A stretch of 43,351 bases of DNA, taken from CAZKCK01 sp964552325 (GTDB taxonomy: Bacteria > Bacteroidota > Bacteroidia > Bacteroidales > TTA-H9). Shown in pieces: positions 1 to 8,969 of this stretch (the stretch's first letter is position 1; each line of letters begins with the position of its first letter). The stretch is from assembly GCA_964552325.1 (NCBI GenBank), contig CAZKHA010000007.1:1-43351 (forward strand). The letters are read 5' to 3'. The position numbers and the translations under genes are program-made. A model generated the notes under the pieces. That model made no database searches, had not been told where the DNA came from, and worked only from the letters and a program-made list of their open reading frames with translations.

Positions 1-922
1 CAAAGCCTATCAGCAAGATGATAGAATTAAAATAAATCCACAACAACACGATAAGTAGAGTGCCTATGGATCCATAAAGTGCATTGTAACTCGAAAAATT
101 ATTCACATAATAATTGAAAGCCATGGTAATAGCCAATATCAATATGGTGGATAGGGTGCTGCCTGCCGAAAAAAACCTAAAACGGTTGCGACGAGTTGGG
201 GCGAAATAATACAGAAAAGAATTGCCAAAAAACACCAAAGCGATTAAAATAAACCACCTAACCCCCTGTAGCATATAGTAAATCAACCGATCACTAAGAA
301 TACCATGTCGGCTCAAAAAACCAAAGGTAAAATTACCAAAGCTAATAAGCGCAAGGGATAGGATTATTAGCAATGATAGGATAAAAACCAGCAGCAAACA
401 CACTAGCCGCTGTTGGAACCACGACCGCGTTTCGGTAATATGAACCGAAGAATTAAAGCCTTCGGCTAAACTTGCTATACCATTGGTACTGAAATACATT
501 GCCAACACAAACCCAACTGAAAGCAAACCTCCACGTGGCCGTGTCACAATATCAATAATAGTACCCTCAACAGCACTATAGGCCTGTGTGGGCACAAACT
601 CTTCCATTACACCCAGCAACATTTCCTGAAAGTGTTCGACTGGGATGAAAGGGATGATGGTAAAAAAGAAAATAACAGTTGGAAAAAGCGCTACAAAAAA
701 ATTGTAAGCTATAGCCGAGGCTCGAGAGGTTAGCTGCCCCTTCCATAAACCGCTTCCAAAAAAAACTGCCACATCATACAAGGGAATGCCGTCAAAACCA
801 GGCAGAACGATTTTTTTTGACCAGGCAATGAGATTAATGACTTTTGTATAGAAAAAGTTTATTAGCCGAAACACTAAATTGGTCTGCAGCCAATGGGGCA
901 GTTTAGGAATTAGATCAATCAT
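1..922 (-). CDS. YihY/BrkB-family inner-membrane protein (partial, C-terminus outside window)
   Basis: I translated this frame by hand on the minus strand. It starts with ATG at 922-920 and stays open for 307 codons to the window edge, so the C-terminus is missing. The protein has several hydrophobic segments and family-typical stretches: SRASAIAYNFFVALFPT around residue 70, and YNALYGSIGTLLIVLLWIYF near the visible end. These fit the YihY/virulence factor BrkB family (once called ribonuclease BN, UPF0761), integral inner-membrane proteins of unclear function. About 100 residues precede or surround the first membrane segments, a slightly extended N-terminus. Its ATG overlaps the nadC stop by one base (TAATG), which suggests translational coupling in a DUF4783-nadC-yihY operon. 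No enzymatic role should be assumed. Confidence 0.88.
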   Translation of the reverse strand, partial: MIDLIPKLPHWLQTNLVFRLINFFYTKVINLIAWSKKIVLPGFDGIPLYDVAVFFGSGLWKGQLTSRASAIAYNFFVALFPTVIFFFTIIPFIPVEHFQEMLLGVMEEFVPTQAYSAVEGTIIDIVTRPRGGLLSVGFVLAMYFSTNGIASLAEGFNSSVHITETRSWFQQRLVCLLLVFILSLLIILSLALISFGNFTFGFLSRHGILSDRLIYYMLQGVRWFILIALVFFGNSFLYYFAPTRRNRFRFFSAGSTLSTILILAITMAFNYYVNNFSSYNALYGSIGTLLIVLLWIYFNSIILLIGF

Positions 923-1755
923 TAATAAGCCTTTAAGCTCAAATCTAAACTTTTTATTTGATGCGTTAATGCCCCAACTGAAATAAAATCGACCCCAGTT
1001 TCGGCATATTGACGGATATTTTGCAGGGTAATCCCGCCTGAAGCTTCTGTTTCATAGCGTCTATCAATTAATTGAAGGGCGTTACGCAACTGATCTGGCG
1101 AAAAATTGTCGAGCATAATACGGTGCACTTTTCCTTCATCAAGAACTTGCTGTAACTCAACAAAATTGCGCACTTCTATCTCGATCTTTAAATCTAGCTG
1201 CTTTTGCTTGAGGTACGCATTGGCTGCCCGAATGGCCTGAACCGGTCCGCCAGCATAGTCAACATGGTTGTCTTTAATCAATATCATATCAAAGAGCCCA
1301 AAACGATGATTATGGCCACCACCCATGCGAACCGAATATTTCTCCAATTCACGCAACAAGGGAGTAGTTTTACGGGTGTCGAGCAGCTTTACCGGTAAAT
1401 CGCTTAAAAGCGAGGTTATTTTATATGTTGCCGTGGCTATCCCACTCATACGCTGCAAGAAATTAAGGGCTAATCGCTCAGCCGAAAGCAACGAAATAGA
1501 GGGTCCTTCAACAGTAAACACAATGTCTCCAACTTTTATCTTATCCCCATCCTTCAACAGGGGCTTGAAGATGATTTGAGCGTCAACTTGCTCAAATACT
1601 TTCCGGGCTATATCAACACCCGATAAGATACCGTCTTCTTTTACTAATAGTTTTGCCCTACCGCTTGCAGAAGCTGGAATGGTTGACAAGGAAGTATGGT
1701 CGCCATTTCCCACGTCCTCTTTTAACGAAGCGGCAATAATTTCATCAATAGTCAT
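922..1755 (-). CDS. nadC: Nicotinate-nucleotide pyrophosphorylase (carboxylating), quinolinate phosphoribosyltransferase
   Basis: The 277-residue product has the usual NadC length. NadC converts quinolinate and PRPP to nicotinate mononucleotide, CO2 and PPi in cytoplasmic de novo NAD synthesis. Family landmarks are visible: the N-terminal EDVGNGDHTS segment, the RLALNFLQRMSGIAT helix, the substrate-binding stretch TRKTTPLLRELEKYSVRMGG followed by HNHRFGLFDMILIKDNH, the EIEV segment, and the C-terminal ASGGI and DFISVGALTH phosphate-binding loops. It lies 10 nt after the DUF4783 gene and its stop overlaps the next ATG by one base. The partner genes nadA and nadB are not in the window. Confidence 0.96.
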   Translation of the reverse strand: MTIDEIIAASLKEDVGNGDHTSLSTIPASASGRAKLLVKEDGILSGVDIARKVFEQVDAQIIFKPLLKDGDKIKVGDIVFTVEGPSISLLSAERLALNFLQRMSGIATATYKITSLLSDLPVKLLDTRKTTPLLRELEKYSVRMGGGHNHRFGLFDMILIKDNHVDYAGGPVQAIRAANAYLKQKQLDLKIEIEVRNFVELQQVLDEGKVHRIMLDNFSPDQLRNALQLIDRRYETEASGGITLQNIRQYAETGVDFISVGALTHQIKSLDLSLKAY

Positions 1756-1765
1756 GTTTTAGTAG

Positions 1766-2173
1766 TTATTTGGCAGTTTCCTCTACCTGAAATTGAATAA
1801 TAAGTGATTGATTATTAACATCCTTCATTAAAAAATAGACATTGAATTTTTTATTGGATGTTATTATTTTCCCAACCGAATAACGAGCACCCTCTCTAGA
1901 CTCGCCCGAATGGCTTATCTTGAATGAAACGGGTTTATGATGGCTGAAAAAGTCTTTAAGAAGCATTTCTGCTTGAGTTTTGCTATAGGTTCCGTCAACT
2001 CCGGGAAGGGTAAGGTTAACCGAAGTGGCAAAAAAAGTTGCTAAATCTTTAGCATTACTGCTTGTAATGGCATTAGTAACTTGTTGATTAATGTCTTTTT
2101 GGGCAAATACAGTAGGTGTTGCCATGCTAAAAATAGCGAGCAAACTTATTAGCCAATTTTTTGTTCTGATCAT
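1766..2173 (-). CDS. DUF4783 family secreted/periplasmic protein
   Basis: A 135-residue protein with an N-terminal signal peptide: a basic start (MIRTKNW), a hydrophobic core and a likely cut after TVFA before QKD. The mature part (DINQQVTNAITSSNAKDLATFF onward, then YSKTQAEMLLKDFF and FNVYFLMKD) resembles DUF4783, a small Bacteroidota family with an NTF2/SnoaL-like appearance. The function is unknown. It is the first gene of a tight minus-strand group with nadC and a YihY-like gene. A TACATTTG box on the minus strand (2273-2266) could be its -7 element, which would leave a leader of about 90 nt. The family match is by recognition of sequence style, not by a search. Confidence 0.82.
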   Translation of the reverse strand: MIRTKNWLISLLAIFSMATPTVFAQKDINQQVTNAITSSNAKDLATFFATSVNLTLPGVDGTYSKTQAEMLLKDFFSHHKPVSFKISHSGESREGARYSVGKIITSNKKFNVYFLMKDVNNQSLIIQFQVEETAK

Positions 2174-2305
2174 ATAAAATGCCTTGTATGAAATTTTCGG
2201 TAATTCGATTATTTCGGAGCCTTAACCTGACTGCAAACAACAGGCCAAAATGGCAATTACAGGCACAAATGTAGTGTTTTGCCAAATAATAGCCTTGTGA
2301 TTGCG

Positions 2306-2313
2306 TAATTTTG
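2306..2313 (+). promoter_or_regulatory. Candidate Bacteroidota -7 box for rlmH
   Basis: TAATTTTG fits the TAnnTTTG consensus and sits 19 nt upstream of the rlmH ATG. The nearest TTTG (2278-2281) is 24 nt upstream, longer than the usual 17-22, so the -33 element is uncertain. Confidence 0.45.
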
Positions 2314-2332
2314 CCCCTTTAATTTTTCGACA

Positions 2333-2806
2333 ATGAGAATTGAATTGATATTGAATGGCAAGACCGAAGACAAGTATGTAGAAGAGGGTTTTGCCTTATA
2401 CGAAAAGCGATTGAAGCACTATATACAGTTTGCAACACTTGCTATCGCTTCGCCAAAAGTGCCTAAATCAGCCTCTCCACAAAAAATAATGGAGTTGGAA
2501 GCCGAACTCATGGAAAAACAGTTTGATGTGGATGATTATGTAGTCTTACTAGATGAGCATGGGAAGGAACCAACCTCTGTTGAATTCGCAGCTTACCTAC
2601 AAAAAAGAATGAATGCAGGAATAAAAAAACTCGTTTTTGTGGTAGGTGGCCCCTACGGATTTGATGAGCGGATTAAGAACCGGTCGAACGACAAACTAGC
2701 TTTATCAAAACTAACATTCCCCCACCAATTGGTTCGATTGGTATTTATCGAGCAGCTTTACCGGGCATTTACCATCCTACGAAACGAGCCTTACCACCAT
2801 GCCTAA
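2333..2806 (+). CDS. rlmH: 23S rRNA (pseudouridine1915-N3)-methyltransferase RlmH
   Basis: A 157-residue SPOUT methyltransferase, the normal length for RlmH (YbeA). It N3-methylates pseudouridine 1915 in helix 69 of 23S rRNA using SAM, acting on the assembled 70S ribosome. Diagnostic parts are visible: the LDEHGKEPTS segment, the SAM-binding knot loop FVVGGPYGFDERI, and the C-terminal SKLTFPHQLVRLVFIEQLYRAF followed by NEPYHH. It is divergent from the DUF4783-nadC-yihY group. Confidence 0.96.
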   Translation: MRIELILNGKTEDKYVEEGFALYEKRLKHYIQFATLAIASPKVPKSASPQKIMELEAELMEKQFDVDDYVVLLDEHGKEPTSVEFAAYLQKRMNAGIKKLVFVVGGPYGFDERIKNRSNDKLALSKLTFPHQLVRLVFIEQLYRAFTILRNEPYHHA

Positions 2807-3036
2807 CTCTGTTGATGGCAAAGGACTCAGGCTATGCAAAACCCAATAGCACAAAAAGATACTAACTAACAAAACTTTCCCCAACCATGCAGCAAAAAAC
2901 CATATGCACTTCATTATAAAATAAGGCAGGCCAACCTCCGTTAGTTATCAATAGTGTACTGTTGATAAATAGTTATGGATGTACGTCAGGGATGGATGAA
3001 ATCACTATACTTTTATTGACTTTTTTTAGATACTTC

Positions 3037-6036
3037 ATGAAACATAGACTTTTATTTCCGTTGATAGCGGTATTTATCGTTCTTGCAGCAAACGTTAACG
3101 CACAGGAAACCAGTGTTTACAAAAATTCCGCAGCGGGCTACAACTTAGCTATGGAACTATTTGCTAGCGAAAAATATGGTGCTGCACAAAAATTATTTGA
3201 GGATTTGGCCAAAGACCCTGTGGCTGACAACGTAGTTGTGGCCCACTCGGTATATTATGCCGCCGTATGTGGCGTAAAACTGGCTAACGGCGATGCGGGC
3301 GACAAACTCCATGCCTTCATCAAGGCAAACCCTACAAGCTCAAAAACCAATCCTGCAAGGTTTTACCTCGGTTGCTTCTATTTTACAAACAAATCGTATA
3401 AGCAAGCTCTAAGCGCCTTTCAGGAAGTAGATATGCATGAGCTATCGGGCAGCGAACTCAGCGAATACCTTTTTAAATCAGGTTATTGCTACTTTGAGCT
3501 AAAGCAAGCCGATAAAGCAAAAAACAATTTTTATGAAGTTAAAGACACCAAGGGGAAATTTGCTCCCGACGCCACCTACTACTACGCACACATTGCATAC
3601 ACCGAAGGGAAGTACGAAACAGCCCTTCAAGGATTTAACAAAGTAGTAAAGCACGAAGACTATGCAACCTTGGTACCTTATTATATTGCCCAAATTTATT
3701 ATCGCCAGGGCAAGTACGATGAATTATTAGCCGTAGCTCCTGGCTTACTGCCAAACACCTCTGGCAAACAAAAAGCCGACATTGCCCGAATGATTGGCGA
3801 TGCCTATTTTAAAAAAGGCGATTATACCCAAGCCTATGACTACCTATTGATGCACCGCCAAATGACAAAAGCTAACCCCACAGCCCAAGAGGCTTATGCC
3901 TTAGGATTTGCAGCTTACAAATCAGGAAAACATCCGGAAGCCATCCAATATTTGCAAATTCCGGCTACGGGCAAAGATTCTTTGGCAAACAATGCGTTGT
4001 ACCACTTGGGCGATTGCTATTTAAAGACCAATCAAAAAGAATTTGCCCAAAAAGCTTTTTACGGTGCATACCAATTGGCCTATGACCAAACCACCCGCGA
4101 AGACGCCTTGTTCAATTATGCCAAACTTTCGTACGAATTATCTGCCGACCCTTACAACGAAGCCATTACAGCCCTTAGGAAATACCTTGCCGAATATCCT
4201 GGCACACGCCGATCTGACGAAGCCAACCAATACCTTGTAAATTTAGCGCTGGTTACAAAGAATTATAAAGATGCGTTGGATGCGTTGGAGCAAATTAAAA
4301 ACAAAGACTTAAAAATTAAGACAGTTTACCAACGCGTGCTGTATTACAGGGCTATAGAACTTTTTAATGCCCGCGATTATACCAAAGCTATAGAACTATT
4401 TGACAAAGCTGGCGAAATGAATTACGACAAAACCATTAAAACCAATGGCTTGTATTGGACAGGCGAAGCCCGCTACCGATTGGGAGAATTCACTAAATCA
4501 ATTGGATTGTACAATAAGTTTTTGGTTAGCCCCGGCGCTATTGATATGCCAGAATACACTGCTGCTCAATACAACATTGGATATGCATATTTTAAAACCG
4601 GCAATTACGATCAGGCTGGCATCGCGTTTCGCAAATTCATTCAAAGTTCAAAGAAAAAAGACCAAGTAATGCTTAACGACGCATGCCTTAGAACTGGTGA
4701 CTGCTTTTTTGTGGCAAAAAACTTTACCGAAGCCCAAGAATATTACAACAGGGTAATTCAGGCTAAAGGATTTGATTCGGACTATGCATGCTATCAGGTA
4801 GCTTTGGCGCAGGGTGTGCAGAAAAAATTCAACGACAAACTGGCAACACTTAAGACCCTTGTAACCAAATATCCCAAATCACCTTACACCGATGATGCTT
4901 GGTACGAAATGGCTATCACTAACTTATTGCTGAACCAGAATAATGAAGCCCTTGACAACCTGCAAAAGATTATTACGTCGTACCCGAACAGCAATTACGT
5001 AAGCAAGGCCATGCTGCGCAAAGGCTTGGTTTTTTACAATACCAATCAAAACGATTTAGCCTTAAAACAGCTTAAGGTTGTTGTTGACAAATATCCCGGA
5101 ACACCTGATGCACGAGAGGCCTTAGTAACTATTAGCAATATTTACGTGGAAATTAATCAAGTTACAGAATATCTTGACTATGTAAAAAACGTGCCCTTTG
5201 CCGAAGTTTCGATGAGCAAGCAAGACTCCTTACTCTATATAGCAACTGAAAACCAGTATCTTAAAGGCGATTGCGACAAATCTGTTAAAGGATTCAAGGA
5301 TTACCTTCAAAAATACCCTGATGGCCAATTTGCCACTTCGGCCGCCTATTACCTTGCTGAATGTGCCTCCCTAAAAAACGACCAAGAGGAAGCCCTGGCC
5401 GCCTACGAAAAAGTGGCTGCCAAACCACACAGCAAATACACCGAAAAAGCCGTTGCGCGAGCGGCATTCTATTATTTCGGCAAAGGGAACCATCCAAAAT
5501 CGCTGGGCTACTACCGAAGGCTTGAACGACTTGCTGGTTCAAAAAGCGGGCTTTTAGAAGCTTTGCAAGGCCAGATGCGCTGCTATTACCACCTCAAAAA
5601 CTATGATTCGACCCTTGTATCTGGCTCTAAATTAATGGCCTCAGAGAAAGTAACAGCCGAAAACCTTATCGAAGCGCATTATTTTATGGGCAAAGCTGCC
5701 TATAACTCAGGCAACACCTCGTTGGCCGAGAAAGAATTCAAAATATTGACAGGCCTTACCCAAAACGAACTGGCTGCCGAAGCTACCTTTTATGCAGCCC
5801 AAATACAATACGATCGAAAAGAACTTCCAGCTGCTGAAAAATCGGTTTTTGCACTCATAAACAAATTCCCAGGTTACGACTTTTGGAGGGTAAAAGGCTT
5901 TATTTTGCTCTCAGACATTTACCTTGATAATGGGAATACATTTCAAGCCAAGCAAACCTTGCAAAGTGTAATTGACAATTACGAGGGTGAAGATTTGAAA
6001 GCCATTGCCAACGAAAAACTTGCGAAAATTCAATAA
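3037..6036 (+). CDS. Large tetratricopeptide-repeat protein, secreted to the periplasm
   Basis: The frame is open from 2962, but I place the start at 3037, where MKHRLLFPLIAVFIVLAANVNAQ forms a clear signal peptide. This gives 999 residues. The mature protein is nearly all TPR units. Recurrent pattern residues (YYxAxxxYxxGxYxxAxxxF and YPxSxYxxxA) repeat at roughly 34-37 residue spacing across the length, for example near YYAHIAYTEGKYETALQGF, NIGYAYFKTGNYDQAGIAF and YPKSPYTDDAWYEM. No catalytic domain is seen. It is followed after 18 nt by an outer-membrane beta-barrel gene, so a periplasmic scaffold or assembly role at the outer membrane is a reasonable inference. No specific function can be assigned. 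Confidence 0.9.
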   Translation: MKHRLLFPLIAVFIVLAANVNAQETSVYKNSAAGYNLAMELFASEKYGAAQKLFEDLAKDPVADNVVVAHSVYYAAVCGVKLANGDAGDKLHAFIKANPTSSKTNPARFYLGCFYFTNKSYKQALSAFQEVDMHELSGSELSEYLFKSGYCYFELKQADKAKNNFYEVKDTKGKFAPDATYYYAHIAYTEGKYETALQGFNKVVKHEDYATLVPYYIAQIYYRQGKYDELLAVAPGLLPNTSGKQKADIARMIGDAYFKKGDYTQAYDYLLMHRQMTKANPTAQEAYALGFAAYKSGKHPEAIQYLQIPATGKDSLANNALYHLGDCYLKTNQKEFAQKAFYGAYQLAYDQTTREDALFNYAKLSYELSADPYNEAITALRKYLAEYPGTRRSDEANQYLVNLALVTKNYKDALDALEQIKNKDLKIKTVYQRVLYYRAIELFNARDYTKAIELFDKAGEMNYDKTIKTNGLYWTGEARYRLGEFTKSIGLYNKFLVSPGAIDMPEYTAAQYNIGYAYFKTGNYDQAGIAFRKFIQSSKKKDQVMLNDACLRTGDCFFVAKNFTEAQEYYNRVIQAKGFDSDYACYQVALAQGVQKKFNDKLATLKTLVTKYPKSPYTDDAWYEMAITNLLLNQNNEALDNLQKIITSYPNSNYVSKAMLRKGLVFYNTNQNDLALKQLKVVVDKYPGTPDAREALVTISNIYVEINQVTEYLDYVKNVPFAEVSMSKQDSLLYIATENQYLKGDCDKSVKGFKDYLQKYPDGQFATSAAYYLAECASLKNDQEEALAAYEKVAAKPHSKYTEKAVARAAFYYFGKGNHPKSLGYYRRLERLAGSKSGLLEALQGQMRCYYHLKNYDSTLVSGSKLMASEKVTAENLIEAHYFMGKAAYNSGNTSLAEKEFKILTGLTQNELAAEATFYAAQIQYDRKELPAAEKSVFALINKFPGYDFWRVKGFILLSDIYLDNGNTFQAKQTLQSVIDNYEGEDLKAIANEKLAKIQ

Positions 6037-6054
6037 CAAGCAGACCTTTTAGAC

Positions 6055-7767
6055 ATGAAAACCATGAACATCCGTATTCGATTATACTATTTTGCAGCAT
6101 GGGTAATTGCAAGCTTAACGTCAACCAGTTTGCTTGCCCAACAACCACAAATTGAAGAAGTAAACATTGTTGGAAATTTTACACCTACTATTGGGGATGC
6201 CAATAAAGTACTTAAAAACCCCAACCTTCCTGATACTATCATCAGTATGCCTCCGCTAAATTATTCAATTATCTCACGGCCCATGCAGCTTAGTTTTCCT
6301 GTTTATGGCATCGAGGCGAGAAAACTTGATGCTGAAGAGGATGCAAAACTTCTCAAGAATTACATAAAGGCAGGTTTCGGAAACTATACTACCCCATACG
6401 TTGAATTTTTTGCCAACAAACCTCAAAACAAACGAAGTGCTTTGGGATTACATTTCAAGCATTTATCATCACAAGGCGATATTAAGGATTATGCTGAAAG
6501 CAGCTTTGCCCAAAATGAAATTGAATTATATGGCAAATACATGGGAGCAACTTATTTATGGAGCGCAAGGGGAAGCTACCACCGACATATGTTGCACCAA
6601 TATGGCCGACCCGATACAAGCATATCTATCACGCTTAATGCGCTAAACCCCGATTCCATCAAACAGGTATTCAACAAAGTGAGCCTATCAACAGGATTCG
6701 AAAGCCTTGGCACGCAAGGCGATGATTTGCACCATTATGCACGGTTGGATATTGGATATTTTGGAAATAACTGGAAACGTTCCGAAATTAACCCAAGCCT
6801 TAAAGCTGGCCTTGACACCGAGACCCGATGGTTTGGATTTACAAGCAACGAAAAGATTGGATTGGATTTTGCGGCTGCATTATGGGCCAACAAACAAAAA
6901 GACAGTTCTTCAACCGCTTTTACATTGGCTTTCAACCCCTATTTCAAGCTTCTGTTTGAAGAATACGAACTAAGGCTTGGGCTTAACATTACGAGTCTTC
7001 GCGATACCTCAACTACTTTGAACATCTTTCCGGAGGCTGAAGGCAGCCTGAACATCGTACCCGGGGTGCTTCGATTATATGGCGGGATAAAAGGTGGCAT
7101 AACACGGTATTCGTACCAAAACTTAGCTGGCATCAACCCCCATTTGGCCGAAGAGGTACAAGCACGGTTTAGCAAAAACGAATTTGAGTTTTATGGGGGC
7201 CTAAACACCAGCCTTGGAAGGTTTTTTGACTTTAGAGCCAGTGTTTCCGGTGCTAAACTAACCAACATGCCCTTCTTTTTTAACGATACTACAACTAATT
7301 TGCGCAACACTTTTGCTGTTGTTTACGATAATGGCTCGCGTTTAAGCGTAAATGGGGAGTTTTCGTTTCACAACAAAGAAAAGTACTTTGTGGTATTGGG
7401 AGCTGCTTTTAACACCTATAGTACCGACTCGCTCGAAAAAGCTTGGCACTCACCTGCCTTGCAAATATACTTGAACAGCAAGTTTGTGATAAAAAACAAA
7501 TTCGTCCTTAAAGCCCGTATTGATGCTGCAGGCAAAAGCTACGCTCCAAACTACTATTACGATGCGGCTACCACAACCTGGGCCGAAGACCTGCCTGTGG
7601 AGCTTGAAGGATTTGTAGATTTAAGCCTTGGACTTGAATACCACATTAATAAGCGGCTGAAGGCTTTCGGTGATTTTAACAACCTAGCAGGAAAAAATTA
7701 TATGCGATGGAATGGTGTTCCTGTATTCGGCATCAATGTTTTGGGGGGATTGGCTTATTCGTTTTAA
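6055..7767 (+). CDS. Outer-membrane beta-barrel protein (TonB-dependent-receptor-like barrel without a plug)
   Basis: A 570-residue protein with a signal peptide ending near SLLAQQ and a C-terminal aromatic residue (GGLAYSF), typical of outer-membrane barrels. The middle and C-terminal parts show alternating hydrophobic and aromatic strands (YLWSARGSYH, FNPYFKLLFEEYELRLGLNI, LRLYGGIKGGI, LSLGLEYHINKRLKAFGDF). No TonB box or plug domain is recognised. The short N-terminal segment (EEVNIVGNFTPTI) resembles the start of TonB-receptor-like proteins, but only about 100 residues precede the first strands. It is downstream of a giant TPR protein with an 18-nt gap, and its stop directly abuts an ATG of the next gene. 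MNIRIR at 6064 is an alternative start. Confidence 0.8.
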   Translation: MKTMNIRIRLYYFAAWVIASLTSTSLLAQQPQIEEVNIVGNFTPTIGDANKVLKNPNLPDTIISMPPLNYSIISRPMQLSFPVYGIEARKLDAEEDAKLLKNYIKAGFGNYTTPYVEFFANKPQNKRSALGLHFKHLSSQGDIKDYAESSFAQNEIELYGKYMGATYLWSARGSYHRHMLHQYGRPDTSISITLNALNPDSIKQVFNKVSLSTGFESLGTQGDDLHHYARLDIGYFGNNWKRSEINPSLKAGLDTETRWFGFTSNEKIGLDFAAALWANKQKDSSSTAFTLAFNPYFKLLFEEYELRLGLNITSLRDTSTTLNIFPEAEGSLNIVPGVLRLYGGIKGGITRYSYQNLAGINPHLAEEVQARFSKNEFEFYGGLNTSLGRFFDFRASVSGAKLTNMPFFFNDTTTNLRNTFAVVYDNGSRLSVNGEFSFHNKEKYFVVLGAAFNTYSTDSLEKAWHSPALQIYLNSKFVIKNKFVLKARIDAAGKSYAPNYYYDAATTTWAEDLPVELEGFVDLSLGLEYHINKRLKAFGDFNNLAGKNYMRWNGVPVFGINVLGGLAYSF

Positions 7768-7779
7768 ATGCTTATAACG

Positions 7780-8769
7780 ATGAACAAACAATCTTTACTA
7801 CTTGGTTTTCTGGCCGTTCTCTTAACCTTAACAGGCTGTATGCAACCGTCCAATACTGCCAACAACCAAAACCCTGGCGCAGCGCCATCGGGTGAATTGA
7901 TCATCTTCCATGCGGGCAGCATGTCAGTGCCAATTAAAGAAATTGCTGACAGTTTTATGAAAACCTATCCCGCGGTTAAGGTATTGACCGAGGCCGCTGG
8001 CAGCCGAGAATGTGCAAGAAAAATAAGCGACATCGGTAAACCTTGCGACATCATGGTTTCAAGTGATTATAAGGTAATTGACGAGATGCTAATACCAAAA
8101 TATTCGGCCTTCAACATTGCCTTTGCCACCAATGAGATGGTACTTGCTTACCTACCAGAAAACGAAGCAGCCAAAACCATAAACCCCGATAATTGGATTG
8201 ACATTTTATTACAGCCCCGGGTTGCCTATGGCCGTTCTGACCCCAACAGCGACCCCTGTGGCTACCGCAGCTTAATGGTGATGCAATTGGCAGAGAAATA
8301 CCTTGACCGCAAAGGAATTGCTGAACGCTTGGCTGCTAAAGACAAGCGATACATCAGGCCAAAAGAAGTGGACTTGTTGGCATTACTGGAATCGAACAGC
8401 ATTGACTTCATATTTATCTACAAATCGGTTGCGTGCCAACATAAGTTGGGGTACTTAAGTCTGCCCGCCGAAATAAATTTGGGCGATGCCAACAAAGATT
8501 CCATTTACCAACAAGCCCAGGTAAAAATTTCGGGAAGCACACCAAGTAGCCAAACATTAATGAGGGGTGAAACTATGATATATGGCATCACCATGCTTAA
8601 AAACGCACAAAACCCTACTGCCGCGCTCGCTTTCATGAAATTTTTCTTGGCCAAGGATAAAGGTGCAGCAATAATCGAGCGAAATGGGCAACCATCTATC
8701 ATACCATATCCATCAACCACTTACAATCATATTCCAGAAGAACTAAAAAGTTTTGTCTTACCGTTATAA
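7780..8769 (+). CDS. WtpA-like tungstate/molybdate-type substrate-binding lipoprotein (orphan)
   Basis: A periplasmic binding protein of about 329 residues. I choose the ATG at 7780 because it gives a compact lipoprotein signal (MNKQSLLLGFLAVLLTLTGC, lipobox LTGC). The ATG at 7768, which directly abuts the upstream stop, is the alternative and adds four residues. The mature part matches the WtpA/ModA class of extracellular oxyanion-binding proteins: LIIFHAGSMSVPIKEI, EAAGSRECARKI, CDIMVSSDY, FATNEMVLAYLP, YGRSDPNSDPCGYR. WtpA homologues bind tungstate or molybdate for an ABC importer. No WtpB permease or WtpC ATPase is nearby, so the importer must be encoded elsewhere or the protein has another role. 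Ligand identity is inferred from the family only. Confidence 0.84.
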   Translation: MNKQSLLLGFLAVLLTLTGCMQPSNTANNQNPGAAPSGELIIFHAGSMSVPIKEIADSFMKTYPAVKVLTEAAGSRECARKISDIGKPCDIMVSSDYKVIDEMLIPKYSAFNIAFATNEMVLAYLPENEAAKTINPDNWIDILLQPRVAYGRSDPNSDPCGYRSLMVMQLAEKYLDRKGIAERLAAKDKRYIRPKEVDLLALLESNSIDFIFIYKSVACQHKLGYLSLPAEINLGDANKDSIYQQAQVKISGSTPSSQTLMRGETMIYGITMLKNAQNPTAALAFMKFFLAKDKGAAIIERNGQPSIIPYPSTTYNHIPEELKSFVLPL

Positions 8770-8906
8770 TTGGCAAGTAACACAAAAGTAATACAATAGC
8801 AATGTTGTATTCATATGCTTTTCGTCAATTTGCACTGTGAACCATATTATTAGCTGCATTAAACTTACTTATCTGGTTTTCAAACCCTAGTTGTAGGTAA
8901 TTTTTG

Positions 8907-8914
8907 TATCTTTG
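8907..8914 (+). promoter_or_regulatory. Candidate -7 box for the two-component operon
   Basis: TATCTTTG fits TAnnTTTG and lies about 55 nt before the response-regulator ATG. A GGTTT-TC-AAACC inverted repeat sits upstream at 8875-8886. No good TTTG at standard spacing is seen. Confidence 0.45.
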
Positions 8915-8969
8915 AAACCCTATTACGTTAAGAACTTAAGCCGCTGGTTGTTAATTAAAACTTTTTAAC

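Noticed and set aside
2962..3036. An upstream start for the TPR protein
   Set aside because: The extra 25 residues precede a clear signal peptide that begins at 3037 and would spoil it.
3037..6036. Repetitive TPR coding sequence considered as a DNA repeat or CRISPR-like array
   Set aside because: The repetition is at protein level with diverged codons; no identical DNA repeats and spacers are present.
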